Positions 25,185 through 33,758 of a stretch of 64,000 nucleotides of DNA are shown here, in pieces. Position numbers and translations under genes: made by a program. The notes beneath the pieces were generated by a model, which made no database searches, was not told the DNA's origin, and worked only from the letters and a program-made list of their open reading frames with translations. Every line of letters starts with the position of its first letter. Position 1 is the first letter of the stretch. Source of the DNA: Brumimicrobium sp035497735 (GTDB lineage: Bacteria > Bacteroidota > Bacteroidia > Flavobacteriales_D > Crocinitomicaceae). The stretch covers positions 93,222 through 157,221 of the forward strand of contig DATJCX010000058.1 in NCBI GenBank assembly GCA_035497735.1, in the 5' to 3' direction.

Positions 25185-25192
25185 TATCTTTG
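25185..25192 (+). promoter_or_regulatory. Promoter -7 box for queA
   Basis: TATCTTTG fits the Bacteroidota -7 consensus TAnnTTTG, 52 bp upstream of the queA ATG. A weak -33 element, TTAG at 25161-25164, lies 20 bp further up. Confidence 0.65.
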
Positions 25193-25244
25193 CAGTCCTT
25201 TACAATAAAAACATCTCTAAAACAAAATATCATTGTTCACAAAA

Positions 25245-26306
25245 ATGAAGTTATCTGAATTTAATTTTGACTTACCGGAAGAGCTTATAGCTAAGCATCC
25301 AGTAGAGAATCGCGACGAAGCTCGTATGATGGTAGTTCATAAAGATACAGGAGAAATTGAGCACAAACATTTCAAAGATCTTATTGATTACTTTGATACA
25401 GGTGATGTTATGGTTTTTAACAACACAAAGGTTTTCCCGGCTCGTCTGTATGGAAACAAAGAAAAGACAGGTGCTAAAATTGAAGTATTCTTACTTCGTG
25501 AGTTAGACCGCGATTCATTACTTTGGGACGTATTGGTTGACCCAGCTAGAAAAATTCGTATCGGAAACAAATTATACTTTGGTGAAGACGAATCTTTAGT
25601 TGCTGAGGTAATTGACAACACGACTTCTAGAGGAAGAACTTTACGTTTCCTTTTTGACGGAGATTATGATCAGTTCAAAGATAAAATTTACGAATTAGGT
25701 GAAACACCACTTCCTAAATATATAGACAGACCAGTTGAGAAAGAAGACGAAGAGCGATACCAAACAGTCTACGCAAAGGTTGAAGGTGCAGTTGCTGCCC
25801 CTACAGCTGGATTACATTTCTCAAAAACGCTTTTAAAGCGAATGGAAATCAAAGGAATTAATTTCTCAGAAGTTACATTGCATATTGGATTAGGAACATT
25901 CCGTGAAGTTGAGGTAGAAGACCTTACTAAACACAAAATGGATTCGGAACAATTATTCATCACTGAAGAAGCAGCTAACATTGTAAACGAGGCGAAGCGA
26001 AACAAGAAAAAGGTTTGTGCCGTTGGAACGACTTCAATGCGAGCTATTGAAACTTCTGTTTCTACTGATGGAATGCTAAAACCATACGAAGGATGGACAA
26101 ATAAATTTATCTTCCCTCCGTACGACTTTAGTATTGCTGATGCGATGATTACAAACTTCCACACACCTCTTTCTACCCTACTAATGATGGCCTCAGCTTT
26201 CATGGGAAATAAAGATGGACACGAATTAATACTAAGAGCATACAAGGAAGCAATTAAAGAAAAATACAGATTCTTCTCTTATGGTGACGCTATGTTAATC
26301 ATCTAA
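25245..26306 (+). CDS. queA: S-adenosylmethionine:tRNA ribosyltransferase-isomerase QueA
   Basis: 353 residues from the ATG at 25245; a TTG four codons upstream gives a less natural start. QueA transfers and isomerises the ribosyl group of SAM to preQ1 in tRNA, giving epoxyqueuosine. Family motifs: FDLPEELIAKHPVENRDEARMMV, NNTKVFPARLYG, YQTVYAKVEGAVAAPTAGLHF, HIGLGTFREV and TNFHTPLSTLLMMASAF. Length is standard. It has its own promoter after truB. Confidence 0.96.
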   Translation: MKLSEFNFDLPEELIAKHPVENRDEARMMVVHKDTGEIEHKHFKDLIDYFDTGDVMVFNNTKVFPARLYGNKEKTGAKIEVFLLRELDRDSLLWDVLVDPARKIRIGNKLYFGEDESLVAEVIDNTTSRGRTLRFLFDGDYDQFKDKIYELGETPLPKYIDRPVEKEDEERYQTVYAKVEGAVAAPTAGLHFSKTLLKRMEIKGINFSEVTLHIGLGTFREVEVEDLTKHKMDSEQLFITEEAANIVNEAKRNKKKVCAVGTTSMRAIETSVSTDGMLKPYEGWTNKFIFPPYDFSIADAMITNFHTPLSTLLMMASAFMGNKDGHELILRAYKEAIKEKYRFFSYGDAMLII

Positions 26307-26342
26307 TTGATAGAAACAAAAATACTTTATGTAAAAATATGA

Positions 26343-26376
26343 AAAGGGACCTTTAAAAAGTCCCTTTCGTTTTTTT
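26343..26376 (+). terminator. Terminator of queA
   Basis: AAAGGGAC (26343-26350) pairs with GTCCCTTT (26360-26367) around a 9-nt loop, followed by CG and seven T. It lies 36 bp after the queA stop. Confidence 0.88.
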
Positions 26377-26458
26377 ATGAGATTAAAAAGGTACTATATC
26401 AATTCAATTCTTAATTTTGGAAAGAAATTTGCTTAGTTAAAGAATAAAACAACTTAAT

Positions 26459-27010
26459 ATGATTAAAAGAAATTTAAAAGTTGCCACCCTATTTGTTGCG
26501 GTATTTCTATTTCAACTAAATACAGCTGCACAAGAAAATCTCAATCTTAAAAATGTTCTAGTAGTAGCACAACAAGATGATATTTCAGATAGATATTCTC
26601 TTGAAGTTGCACTGTTACAATTATTCAGCAACTACAAAGTTAAGTCAAAAGCATCTTTAAACGTAATTAAGCAAGGAGCAACGGCCGAAGCATTGGCTTC
26701 AGACTCTATTCGTCAACAATTAAAAGAAGAAGGAATAGACACCTATTTACTTGTTTCGGTTAGAGGGTATGATAACAAGTTCAACTCCTCTAAAGCAATC
26801 AAAGATTTTGATGAGGAAATTAACGCTGGACATTTATTCCCATTGTATAGAGAAAATGCGTCAAGAGTAACTTTTACATTTACATTTTATAGAGACTTAG
26901 AGCCAGTTCACCAAGAATTAATCCGTACGGGAATGGTGGGGAATAAAGAAACGGTTCTTAAGAAGCTTTCAAAGAAAGTAGAGAAAAGATTAACAAAGGC
27001 TTGGTTGTAG
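26459..27010 (+). CDS. Secreted hypothetical protein
   Basis: 183 residues with a signal peptide (residues 1-24, MIKRN...NTAAQ). The mature part starts NLNLKNVLVVAQQDDISDRYSLEVALLQLF and looks like an alpha/beta fold; the middle GIDTYLLVSVRGYDNKF and the C-terminal VTFTFTFYRDLEPVHQE suggest a small periplasmic or lipoprotein-like stress protein, but I recognise no family. It is monocistronic and convergent with ribE. Confidence 0.7.
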   Translation: MIKRNLKVATLFVAVFLFQLNTAAQENLNLKNVLVVAQQDDISDRYSLEVALLQLFSNYKVKSKASLNVIKQGATAEALASDSIRQQLKEEGIDTYLLVSVRGYDNKFNSSKAIKDFDEEINAGHLFPLYRENASRVTFTFTFYRDLEPVHQELIRTGMVGNKETVLKKLSKKVEKRLTKAWL

Positions 27011-27028
27011 ATTACTACTAACTTGCAA

Positions 27029-27616
27029 TTATTTATTTCTAAGATTCAACATCTTAGCAACGTATTTTCCGATAACATCAAATTCAAGATTGACCTTATC
27101 TCCCACTTTTAGTTGGTGAAATACGGTATGCTCGTAGGTGTAAGGTATGATATGCACTTCAAAACTGTTGTCTTTTGAGTTGACAACTGTCAAACTAGTT
27201 CCATTCACAGTTATAGAGCCTTTTTCCACGGTAATATCGTCGGAGTCATAGCTGAACTTGAACATCCAACTTCCATCTCTATTTTCGATCTCTTCACAGA
27301 TAGCTACAGTGTCAACATGCCCTTGAACAATGTGTCCGTCAAAACGACCGTTGGCAGGCATACATCTTTCGATATTCACCTTTCTACCGACCTTCCATTC
27401 AGAGAGATCTGTTTTCTTTAAAGTTTCATCGATAGCAGTAACAACATATTGATTGTCAGAAATAGAAACAACTGTCAAACAAACTCCGTTGTGCGCAACA
27501 CTTTGATCAACTTTCAATTCAGCAACAAAAGGACAAGTCAAGGTAAAATGAATATTCGTTCCCTCTCTCTCAATCTGCTTAATTTCTCCTAATGCCTCAA
27601 TAATACCTGTAAACAT
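27029..27616 (-). CDS. ribE: Riboflavin synthase, alpha chain
   Basis: 195 residues, the normal size for the two lumazine-binding repeats. It dismutates two 6,7-dimethyl-8-ribityllumazine molecules to riboflavin. The N-terminus has the invariant MFTGIIEALGEI; repeat 1 carries VAHNGVCLTVV, repeat 2 the parallel SITVNGTSLTVV, and the linker GHIVQGHVDTV. It is followed on the opposite side by panC (upstream, 17 bp gap), so the pair is probably one leftward operon of two vitamin genes. Confidence 0.95.
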   Translation of the reverse strand: MFTGIIEALGEIKQIEREGTNIHFTLTCPFVAELKVDQSVAHNGVCLTVVSISDNQYVVTAIDETLKKTDLSEWKVGRKVNIERCMPANGRFDGHIVQGHVDTVAICEEIENRDGSWMFKFSYDSDDITVEKGSITVNGTSLTVVNSKDNSFEVHIIPYTYEHTVFHQLKVGDKVNLEFDVIGKYVAKMLNLRNK

Positions 27617-27633
27617 ATCTTTTACTATTTTCG

Positions 27634-28512
27634 TTAAATCGGCTCGCTGTCAATTAATTCCATATTGTCTATCAATCTCACATCACCACAAAAAGCAACA
27701 ATACATGCCGTTGCTCCAGGCACCCATTCTTGGTCTAGTTCTACCAAAGAATCAGGATGGACAATTGTTAAATATTCTAACTCCAACGAACCTTTGCTAA
27801 AGTAAGCTTTCATTTTCTCTAATGTTTCCGATGGAGAAAATTCCTTTGCAAGCTCCTTACCTTTTAAAAGCGTTTCACTTATAATAACAGCTCTTTGACG
27901 TTCTTGTTCATTCAAGCGCAAATTCCTACTGCTCATAGCCAAGCCCGTCTCTTCTCTTTTCGTATCAACAGCCTGAATAACAATTGGAAAATTCAACTGC
28001 TTATTCATTTCTCTAATGACAGCCACTTGTTGGAAATCCTTTCTACCAAAATAAGCAATATCTGGTTGAATGATTTTAAACAATCGAGAAACAACGTTGA
28101 CAACACCATCAAAATGTCCCGGACGTTTTGCTCCCTCCATCGTTGTTCCGATAAACCCTAAATCAACTTCTACATTCTGATAATTAGGCGGATAAATCAC
28201 ATCGACGGTTGGTAAAAATATAAAATCACACTCATTTTCTTCCAATAATTCGATATCCTTACCTTCTTGACGAGGATAAGTCTTTAAATCTTGAGGATTA
28301 TTAAATTGAGTTGGATTTACGAAAACGCTAACAATAACAACATCACATTGTTCTTTGGCAGCCTTAACTAAAGACATGTGTCCATCGTGCAAAGCCCCCA
28401 TTGTCGGGACAAACCCGATTTTCCTATTTTCGTTTCTAAGAGGTAAAAGATACTTTTCAACCTCCTCAACAGTAAATAAATTAGTCAAATTACTCTCGCT
28501 TACGGATGACAA
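27634..28512 (-). CDS. panC: Pantothenate synthetase
   Basis: 292 residues. It ligates pantoate and beta-alanine with ATP. The nucleotidyltransferase signatures are visible: PTMGALHDGHMSLVKAA (about 36-52, HxGH-type), NPTQFNNPQDLKTYPR, YFGRKDFQQVAVI and AMSSRNLRLN (KMSKS-type). Its start is divergent from the GT5-like gene, 89 bp apart, an arrangement conserved in Bacteroidota where panC and the glycogen-synthase-like gene share a promoter region. Confidence 0.95.
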   Translation of the reverse strand: MSSVSESNLTNLFTVEEVEKYLLPLRNENRKIGFVPTMGALHDGHMSLVKAAKEQCDVVIVSVFVNPTQFNNPQDLKTYPRQEGKDIELLEENECDFIFLPTVDVIYPPNYQNVEVDLGFIGTTMEGAKRPGHFDGVVNVVSRLFKIIQPDIAYFGRKDFQQVAVIREMNKQLNFPIVIQAVDTKREETGLAMSSRNLRLNEQERQRAVIISETLLKGKELAKEFSPSETLEKMKAYFSKGSLELEYLTIVHPDSLVELDQEWVPGATACIVAFCGDVRLIDNMELIDSEPI

Positions 28513-28601
28513 AACGGCAAAAGTATCTTTTTCTGGCGAAAATTAGCTAAAATCCGACTTTTTTTTTATATTTTTGTATTTGCAAATTCAAATCATACTT
28601 C

Positions 28602-29423
28602 ATGGAGAAAAAAAGAATACTTTTTGTTTCGCAAGAAATCAAACCATTTTTACCTAATACAGAAATGTCAATGGCTGCTAGAACGATTCCGCAAGGAGTT
28701 CAGGACAGTGGAAAAGAAATTAGAGTTTTCACACCTCGCTATGGGGTAATTAATGAAAGACGTCATCAGCTACACGAAGTTATTCGTTTATCAGGAATGA
28801 ACTTGATCATTGACGACATAGATAGACCACTTATAATCAAAGTCGCTTCCATTCCTACAGCAAGAATGCAAGTGTACTTTATTGATAACGACGAATACTT
28901 TAGAAGAAAAGGATTATACGGAGAGGAAAACAAAGGTGAATACGAAGACAACGACGAACGTTCAATGTTCTTCTGTAAAGGGGTTTTAGAAACCGTTAAA
29001 AAATTAGGTTGGAAACCTGACATTATACATTGCCACGGATGGATGACAGCTTTAATGCCGATGTACATCAAAGAAATATATAAAGATGATCCACACTTTT
29101 CTGACGTAAAAGTCGTTTACTCACTATACGATAATGAGTTTAACAATAATTGGGATGGTAGATTCACAGAAAAACTTAAATTTGAGGGTTTCAGCGATGA
29201 TACAATCAATACTGTTAAGAATGGTGATTTCGTTAGTTTAAACAAAGCAGCAATGAATAATTCAGATGGAATTATCATTGGTTCAGAGAATATTAACGAT
29301 GAATTAAAAGAAGCATTTAATGAAATGAATAAACACAAATTAGAAAATGAGACTGGAGAAGTTCAGCCAAAACTAATTAGTGAATTCTTTGATAAAGTAA
29401 TAGAAGAAGCGTTAATTCAATGA
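28602..29423 (+). CDS. Short glycogen/starch synthase-like protein (GT5 N-terminal domain only)
   Basis: 273 residues, roughly the N-terminal half of glycogen synthases (about 480). It matches the starch-synthase catalytic domain: ILFVSQEIKPFLP at the start, VQDSGKEIRVFTPRYG, FIDNDEYFRRKGLYG, KPDIIHCHGWMTALMPMY and VVYSLYDNEF. The canonical KxGGL ADP-glucose motif near the N-terminus is replaced by PNTEMS, and the whole C-terminal nucleotide-sugar-binding domain is missing. It therefore probably does not make glycogen; a sensory or binding role is inference. It overlaps the DUF4270 gene by 4 bp (ATGA). Confidence 0.85.
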   Translation: MEKKRILFVSQEIKPFLPNTEMSMAARTIPQGVQDSGKEIRVFTPRYGVINERRHQLHEVIRLSGMNLIIDDIDRPLIIKVASIPTARMQVYFIDNDEYFRRKGLYGEENKGEYEDNDERSMFFCKGVLETVKKLGWKPDIIHCHGWMTALMPMYIKEIYKDDPHFSDVKVVYSLYDNEFNNNWDGRFTEKLKFEGFSDDTINTVKNGDFVSLNKAAMNNSDGIIIGSENINDELKEAFNEMNKHKLENETGEVQPKLISEFFDKVIEEALIQ

Positions 29424-30733
29424 TGAATAGATTAAATAGAAATACGAAAATGTGGCGAAGAACAAAATTGTTTTTCGCTGCATTTTTTTGCTTAAGCATA
29501 GGAGCAACATCTTGTAAGAAAAAATTCAATCCAAATGGAAAAGATGTTCTCCCACCGGGGTCAATCATGTCTTCTGGCGGCATTGACACTTTCAAGGTAC
29601 ATACCTATACAGAGTTAGAAGATTCAATAAATTCAATGGATCCAGAATTCAATCTTTTAGGTAGCTATAACGATCCTGTCTTCGGAAAGGTGGAAGCAAG
29701 TTTCTATACGCAACTTACGCTTTCTGGCTTTTCACCTGACTTTGGAGACTTAAATGATTTAGTTATAGACTCTGCAATTATGGCCTTTGAATATGGTGGA
29801 TATTATGGAAAACTAAATACCCAGCTTTTTGAAGCATATGAAATCCTTGATGACTTGAGTCGTGACTCTAGTTACTTGAGAACTTCAACTGTTCAAGTGG
29901 GAACGCAAAATATAATTGCAACAGGTAACAACGAAGGTTTAATAAAACCAAATACGGATAAGCCAGCAATTGTAGGTAACGACACATTGAAGCCTCAATT
30001 ACGCTTGCCAATTGATCACACTTTTGCACGACATTTATTAGAAGTCGCTCAAACCGCAACTTCAGACAATACTTTCCTTGAAGAATTCAAAGGTTTACAC
30101 TTCAAAGTGAATAACCCAACTTTTTCTTCAGGTGAAGGAGGTATTCTTTACTTGGCAACATCAAAAGCAGCTTCTAAATTAACTGTTTACTTTACAGTTG
30201 ATAACAAACAAAGTAAGTTTGACTTTATTATAACAAATAAAGCAGTTGACTTTAACCACATTGAAGTAGATAACACGAACACTAAAGTAGAGCAAGTTTT
30301 AAATGACCCTTCACTTGGAGACGAAGAGTTTTACGCTCAAGCATTTATATCTCGTGCGAAAATTGAATTTGAATCTATCAATGATTTACCTAAAAACATT
30401 ATCGTTCACGAAGCTACATTAGAAATCCCTACAAACTACTTTGAGGGTGATCCACATTATATCAGTGGAGAAGTGATTGCAAGTGCTAAGTTATTTGAAG
30501 ACGACGAAAGAAAATACGTTGTTCAAACAGTAGCCTTCAATAAAAGCAAGAAGGCATACGTGATTAATGTAAGGACTTATGTCCAGAATATTCTAAAAGG
30601 AGAAATTCAAAATAACGGTATATACCTTTCACCTAAGAGGTATAACACCTCGGCTGAAAGAATTATTTTCAATGGTGCAAACAGCACTTATAAGAAACAG
30701 CCAAAACTGAATATTGTATATACAGAATTATAA
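29420..30733 (+). CDS. DUF4270 lipoprotein
   Basis: 437 residues. The N-terminus has a hydrophobic signal ending IGATSC, a lipobox with Cys at about residue 33. The mature protein has the DUF4270 plan: FKVHTYTELEDSINSMDPEFNLLGSYNDPVFGKVEASFYTQL near the N-terminus and a C-terminal GIYLSPKR... segment. DUF4270 proteins are surface lipoproteins common in Bacteroidota, of unknown function. The start codon overlaps the stop of the GT5-like gene (ATGA), indicating coupling; glmS follows 19 bp later. Confidence 0.88.
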   Translation: MMNRLNRNTKMWRRTKLFFAAFFCLSIGATSCKKKFNPNGKDVLPPGSIMSSGGIDTFKVHTYTELEDSINSMDPEFNLLGSYNDPVFGKVEASFYTQLTLSGFSPDFGDLNDLVIDSAIMAFEYGGYYGKLNTQLFEAYEILDDLSRDSSYLRTSTVQVGTQNIIATGNNEGLIKPNTDKPAIVGNDTLKPQLRLPIDHTFARHLLEVAQTATSDNTFLEEFKGLHFKVNNPTFSSGEGGILYLATSKAASKLTVYFTVDNKQSKFDFIITNKAVDFNHIEVDNTNTKVEQVLNDPSLGDEEFYAQAFISRAKIEFESINDLPKNIIVHEATLEIPTNYFEGDPHYISGEVIASAKLFEDDERKYVVQTVAFNKSKKAYVINVRTYVQNILKGEIQNNGIYLSPKRYNTSAERIIFNGANSTYKKQPKLNIVYTEL

Positions 30734-30752
30734 ATTAATCTACTAAATAAAT

Positions 30753-32597
30753 ATGTGTGGAATTGTTGCATACGTAGGAACAAATCAGGCGTTCCCAATC
30801 GTTTTAAAAGGATTGAAAAGGCTTGAATACAGAGGTTATGACAGCGCAGGAATTGCAGTTTTAAACGATGGAAAGATCAACAATTATAAAAGAAAGGGAA
30901 AGGTTTCTGAATTAGAAAACTACGTTGTAGATAAGGATACAGAAGGAACCATTGGAATTGGTCATACGCGTTGGGCAACCCACGGACTACCAAACGACAT
31001 CAACGCACATCCACATATTTCAAATGATGGAAATTTAGTACTTGTTCATAACGGTATTATTGAAAATTACGACTCTTTAAAGAAAGAGCTACAGACACGT
31101 GGATACAATTTTGTTAGTGAAACTGATACTGAAGTGTTGGTTCACCTAATTGATGACGTTAAAAAAAGCGAGAATGTAAATACAGCAGAAGCTGTTCGAA
31201 TAGCTTTAAACAGTGTTGTTGGGGCATATGCTATCGTAGTTTTATCCAAGGATAATCCAAATCAATTAATCGCTGCTAGAAAATCTAGTCCATTGGTTGT
31301 AGGAATTGGTAAGAATGGAGAATTTTACTTAGCATCTGATGCTACTCCTATTATCGAATACACAAATGAAGTTGTTTATTTAGAGGATGAAGAAATTGCA
31401 GTTGTAGGAACTGATTCTGGACTTCGAATTTTCAGCATTCAAAACAAAGAAAAAACTCCATACATTCAAGAACTTGAAATGCAGTTGGAAGCCATCGAAA
31501 AAGGTGGATACGAACATTTCATGTTAAAAGAGATTCACGAACAACCTCGTTCTATTAGAGATTGTTTCCGTGGTCGTTTAAATGTCGCTGATGGCTGGGT
31601 AGGCCTAGGTGGTATTAAAGATTACGAACAACAATTAGCGAGTGCTGACAGAATAATAATGTTGGCTTGCGGTACCTCATGGCACGCAGCTTTAGTTGGT
31701 GAATATCTATTTGAAGAATTAACAAGAATACCAGTAGAAGTAGATTATGCTTCTGAATTTAGATATAGAAATCCAATTATTGGAGAAAAAGATATTGTGA
31801 TTGCAATTTCTCAGTCAGGAGAAACAGCTGATACATTAGCCGCTTTAAGATTGGCAAAATCTAAAGGCGCAACAATTCTAGGAATCAACAACGTTGTTGG
31901 CTCTTCAATCTCTCGTTTAACGGATGCAGGTTCATACACCCATGCCGGACCAGAAATCGGAGTGGCTTCTACAAAAGCATTTACTGCTCAAGTAACAGTT
32001 CTTGTTTTAATGGCGCTAACAATTGCGCGTAAACGAGGAACAATCAACGAGGCGAAATTTAGAAGACTAATAACAGAATTAGACTTAATCCCAGATAAGG
32101 TAGCGCAGATTCTTAAAAAAACTGAGGCTATGAAAGAAATAGCGAAGGCTTATAAGGACTCGACAAGTGCATTATTCTTAGGAAGAGGAATTTTGGCACC
32201 AGTTGCCCTAGAGGGAGCATTGAAATTAAAAGAAATTTCATACATCCATGCGGAAGGATATCCTGCTGGGGAAATGAAACACGGACCAATTGCTTTAATC
32301 GATGAAAATATGCCTGTTTTTGTAATCGCTACAAAAGGAGAGTCATATGAAAAAATGATTAGTAATATCCAAGAAGTTAAAGCGAGAAAAGGAAAAATTA
32401 TTTCAATTATTACAGAAGGTGATACGCAAGCGAAAGAACTTTCAGATCACTATATTGAAATACCTTATACCGATGACAATTTAGTACCATTATTAGCGAC
32501 AATTCCATTGCAACTAATCTCTTATTACATTGCTGTAATGCGTGGAGCAAACGTTGACCAACCAAGGAATTTAGCTAAATCTGTAACTGTAGAATAA
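30753..32597 (+). CDS. glmS: Glutamine-fructose-6-phosphate aminotransferase (isomerizing)
   Basis: 614 residues, standard length. It makes glucosamine-6-phosphate from fructose-6-phosphate and glutamine, the first step to UDP-GlcNAc and peptidoglycan. The N-terminal Ntn glutaminase starts MCGIVAYVG with the nucleophile Cys2, followed by RLEYRGYDSAGIA and GHTRWATHG. The two SIS domains (ACGTSWHAAL, AISQSGETADTL, and LGRGILAPVALEGALKLKEISY) and the C-terminal PRNLAKSVTVE complete it. No glmS ribozyme is expected in this phylum and the 19-bp gap to DUF4270 leaves no room for one. Confidence 0.97.
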   Translation: MCGIVAYVGTNQAFPIVLKGLKRLEYRGYDSAGIAVLNDGKINNYKRKGKVSELENYVVDKDTEGTIGIGHTRWATHGLPNDINAHPHISNDGNLVLVHNGIIENYDSLKKELQTRGYNFVSETDTEVLVHLIDDVKKSENVNTAEAVRIALNSVVGAYAIVVLSKDNPNQLIAARKSSPLVVGIGKNGEFYLASDATPIIEYTNEVVYLEDEEIAVVGTDSGLRIFSIQNKEKTPYIQELEMQLEAIEKGGYEHFMLKEIHEQPRSIRDCFRGRLNVADGWVGLGGIKDYEQQLASADRIIMLACGTSWHAALVGEYLFEELTRIPVEVDYASEFRYRNPIIGEKDIVIAISQSGETADTLAALRLAKSKGATILGINNVVGSSISRLTDAGSYTHAGPEIGVASTKAFTAQVTVLVLMALTIARKRGTINEAKFRRLITELDLIPDKVAQILKKTEAMKEIAKAYKDSTSALFLGRGILAPVALEGALKLKEISYIHAEGYPAGEMKHGPIALIDENMPVFVIATKGESYEKMISNIQEVKARKGKIISIITEGDTQAKELSDHYIEIPYTDDNLVPLLATIPLQLISYYIAVMRGANVDQPRNLAKSVTVE

Positions 32598-32599
32598 AA

Positions 32600-33382
32600 A
32601 TGAATATTGATTTATCTGGAAAACATGCTGTCGTTTGTGGAAGTACACAAGGAATAGGTAAGGCTACTGCGTTAGCACTTTCAAAACTAGGAGCATCAAT
32701 AACCCTAGTGGCAAGAAATGAGAGCAAACTAAAACAAACTTTAACAGAGTTAAATAAGAATAGTAAAAACGATTATATCGTTGCAGACTTTACTGTGCCA
32801 GAAGACTTATCACGTAAAATTAAAAAATGGGCGAGTACGAATCAAGCTCATATTTTAATCAATAACACAGGAGGACCAAAAGGTGGTGCGATAACAGAGG
32901 CAAAAACAGAAGAGTTCTACAATGCCTTTACCCAACATCTTATTTGTAATCACATCTTAGTTCAAGCGCTTATTCCGGGAATGAAAAGCTTAGGCTACGG
33001 ACGTATAATCAACATCATTTCTACAAGTGTAAAACAACCATTAGATGGTTTAGGGGTTTCTAATACAATTAGAGGGGCTGTTGCTAACTGGAGTAAAACA
33101 TTGGCCAACGAACTAGGTCAATTTAACATCACAGTTAACAACGTTTTACCTGGCGCGACAAATACGGATAGACTACAATCAATTGCAGAAAACAAGGCTT
33201 CAAATTCTCTAAACATAAATATAGATGACGTTTTAGCAGGTATGGCGGCACAATCTCCAATGAAAAGAATAGCCGAGCCAGAAGAAGTGGCAAACGCAGT
33301 CACCTTCTTAGCAAGCCCTGCAGCTAGTTATATAAATGGAATTAATGTTCCTGTTGACGGTGGAAGAACAAAATCACTCTAA
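32600..33382 (+). CDS. Atypical short-chain dehydrogenase/reductase
   Basis: 260 residues. The Rossmann fold is plain: GSTQGIGKATALALSKLGA (about 11-29) and NNTGGPKGG. In the active-site region, ISTSVKQP is followed by LGVSNTIRGAVANWSKTLANEL: the canonical YxxxK is replaced (Ser at the Tyr position, Arg at the Lys position). A subgroup of SDRs has this SN..R pattern, so the protein may bind NAD(P) yet use different chemistry. The final strand reads NGINVPVDGGRTKSL. It begins 2 bp after glmS stops and is probably co-transcribed with it. Confidence 0.88.
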   Translation: MNIDLSGKHAVVCGSTQGIGKATALALSKLGASITLVARNESKLKQTLTELNKNSKNDYIVADFTVPEDLSRKIKKWASTNQAHILINNTGGPKGGAITEAKTEEFYNAFTQHLICNHILVQALIPGMKSLGYGRIINIISTSVKQPLDGLGVSNTIRGAVANWSKTLANELGQFNITVNNVLPGATNTDRLQSIAENKASNSLNINIDDVLAGMAAQSPMKRIAEPEEVANAVTFLASPAASYINGINVPVDGGRTKSL

Positions 33383-33758
33383 TTATTAGAGTAAAAAAAT
33401 GCTTCGTTAAGCTTCAATACTCAATAAAACCTATAGAAAACCTATAGATTTTATTGGAAATGAGTCTATATACATATATTTCAAATATATTAATTTGGAA
33501 ATATCAAACCAAATTCTACGGTTTGAATTCTTCTTCATTTTTATAAAAAACGTACTTCCTCATTCAGCAATAAATAAAAGCATATGGAACAAAAACAAAT
33601 ACCTATTCTAGCCAACGATTAAACAATAAGATAAAAAACCATCAAATTTATACAAAGCCCAAGTTTTAAAATTACACCAAATTAAATTTAATAATTTTAA
33701 TTTCGTATTACAAAATATTTATTCTATATTTGAAAAAACATTAACAAAAAAAAGGTTT
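33383..33758. promoter_or_regulatory. Upstream region of the first adhesin gene
   Basis: 376 bp of A/T-rich DNA without a gene. It contains an 11-bp tandem repeat (AAAACCTATAG at 33426-33436 and 33437-33447) and a -7 box TATATTTG at 33725-33732, 27 bp before the adhesin ATG. The stretch TTTATTCTATATTTG is shared with the region upstream of the second adhesin gene. Confidence 0.65.

Noticed and set aside
30734..30752. glmS ribozyme
   Set aside because: The gap to the preceding gene is only 19 bp, too short for the ribozyme.
33426..33447. 11-bp tandem repeat AAAACCTATAG
   Set aside because: Just two copies in A/T-rich DNA far from the promoter; mentioned in the region entry only.
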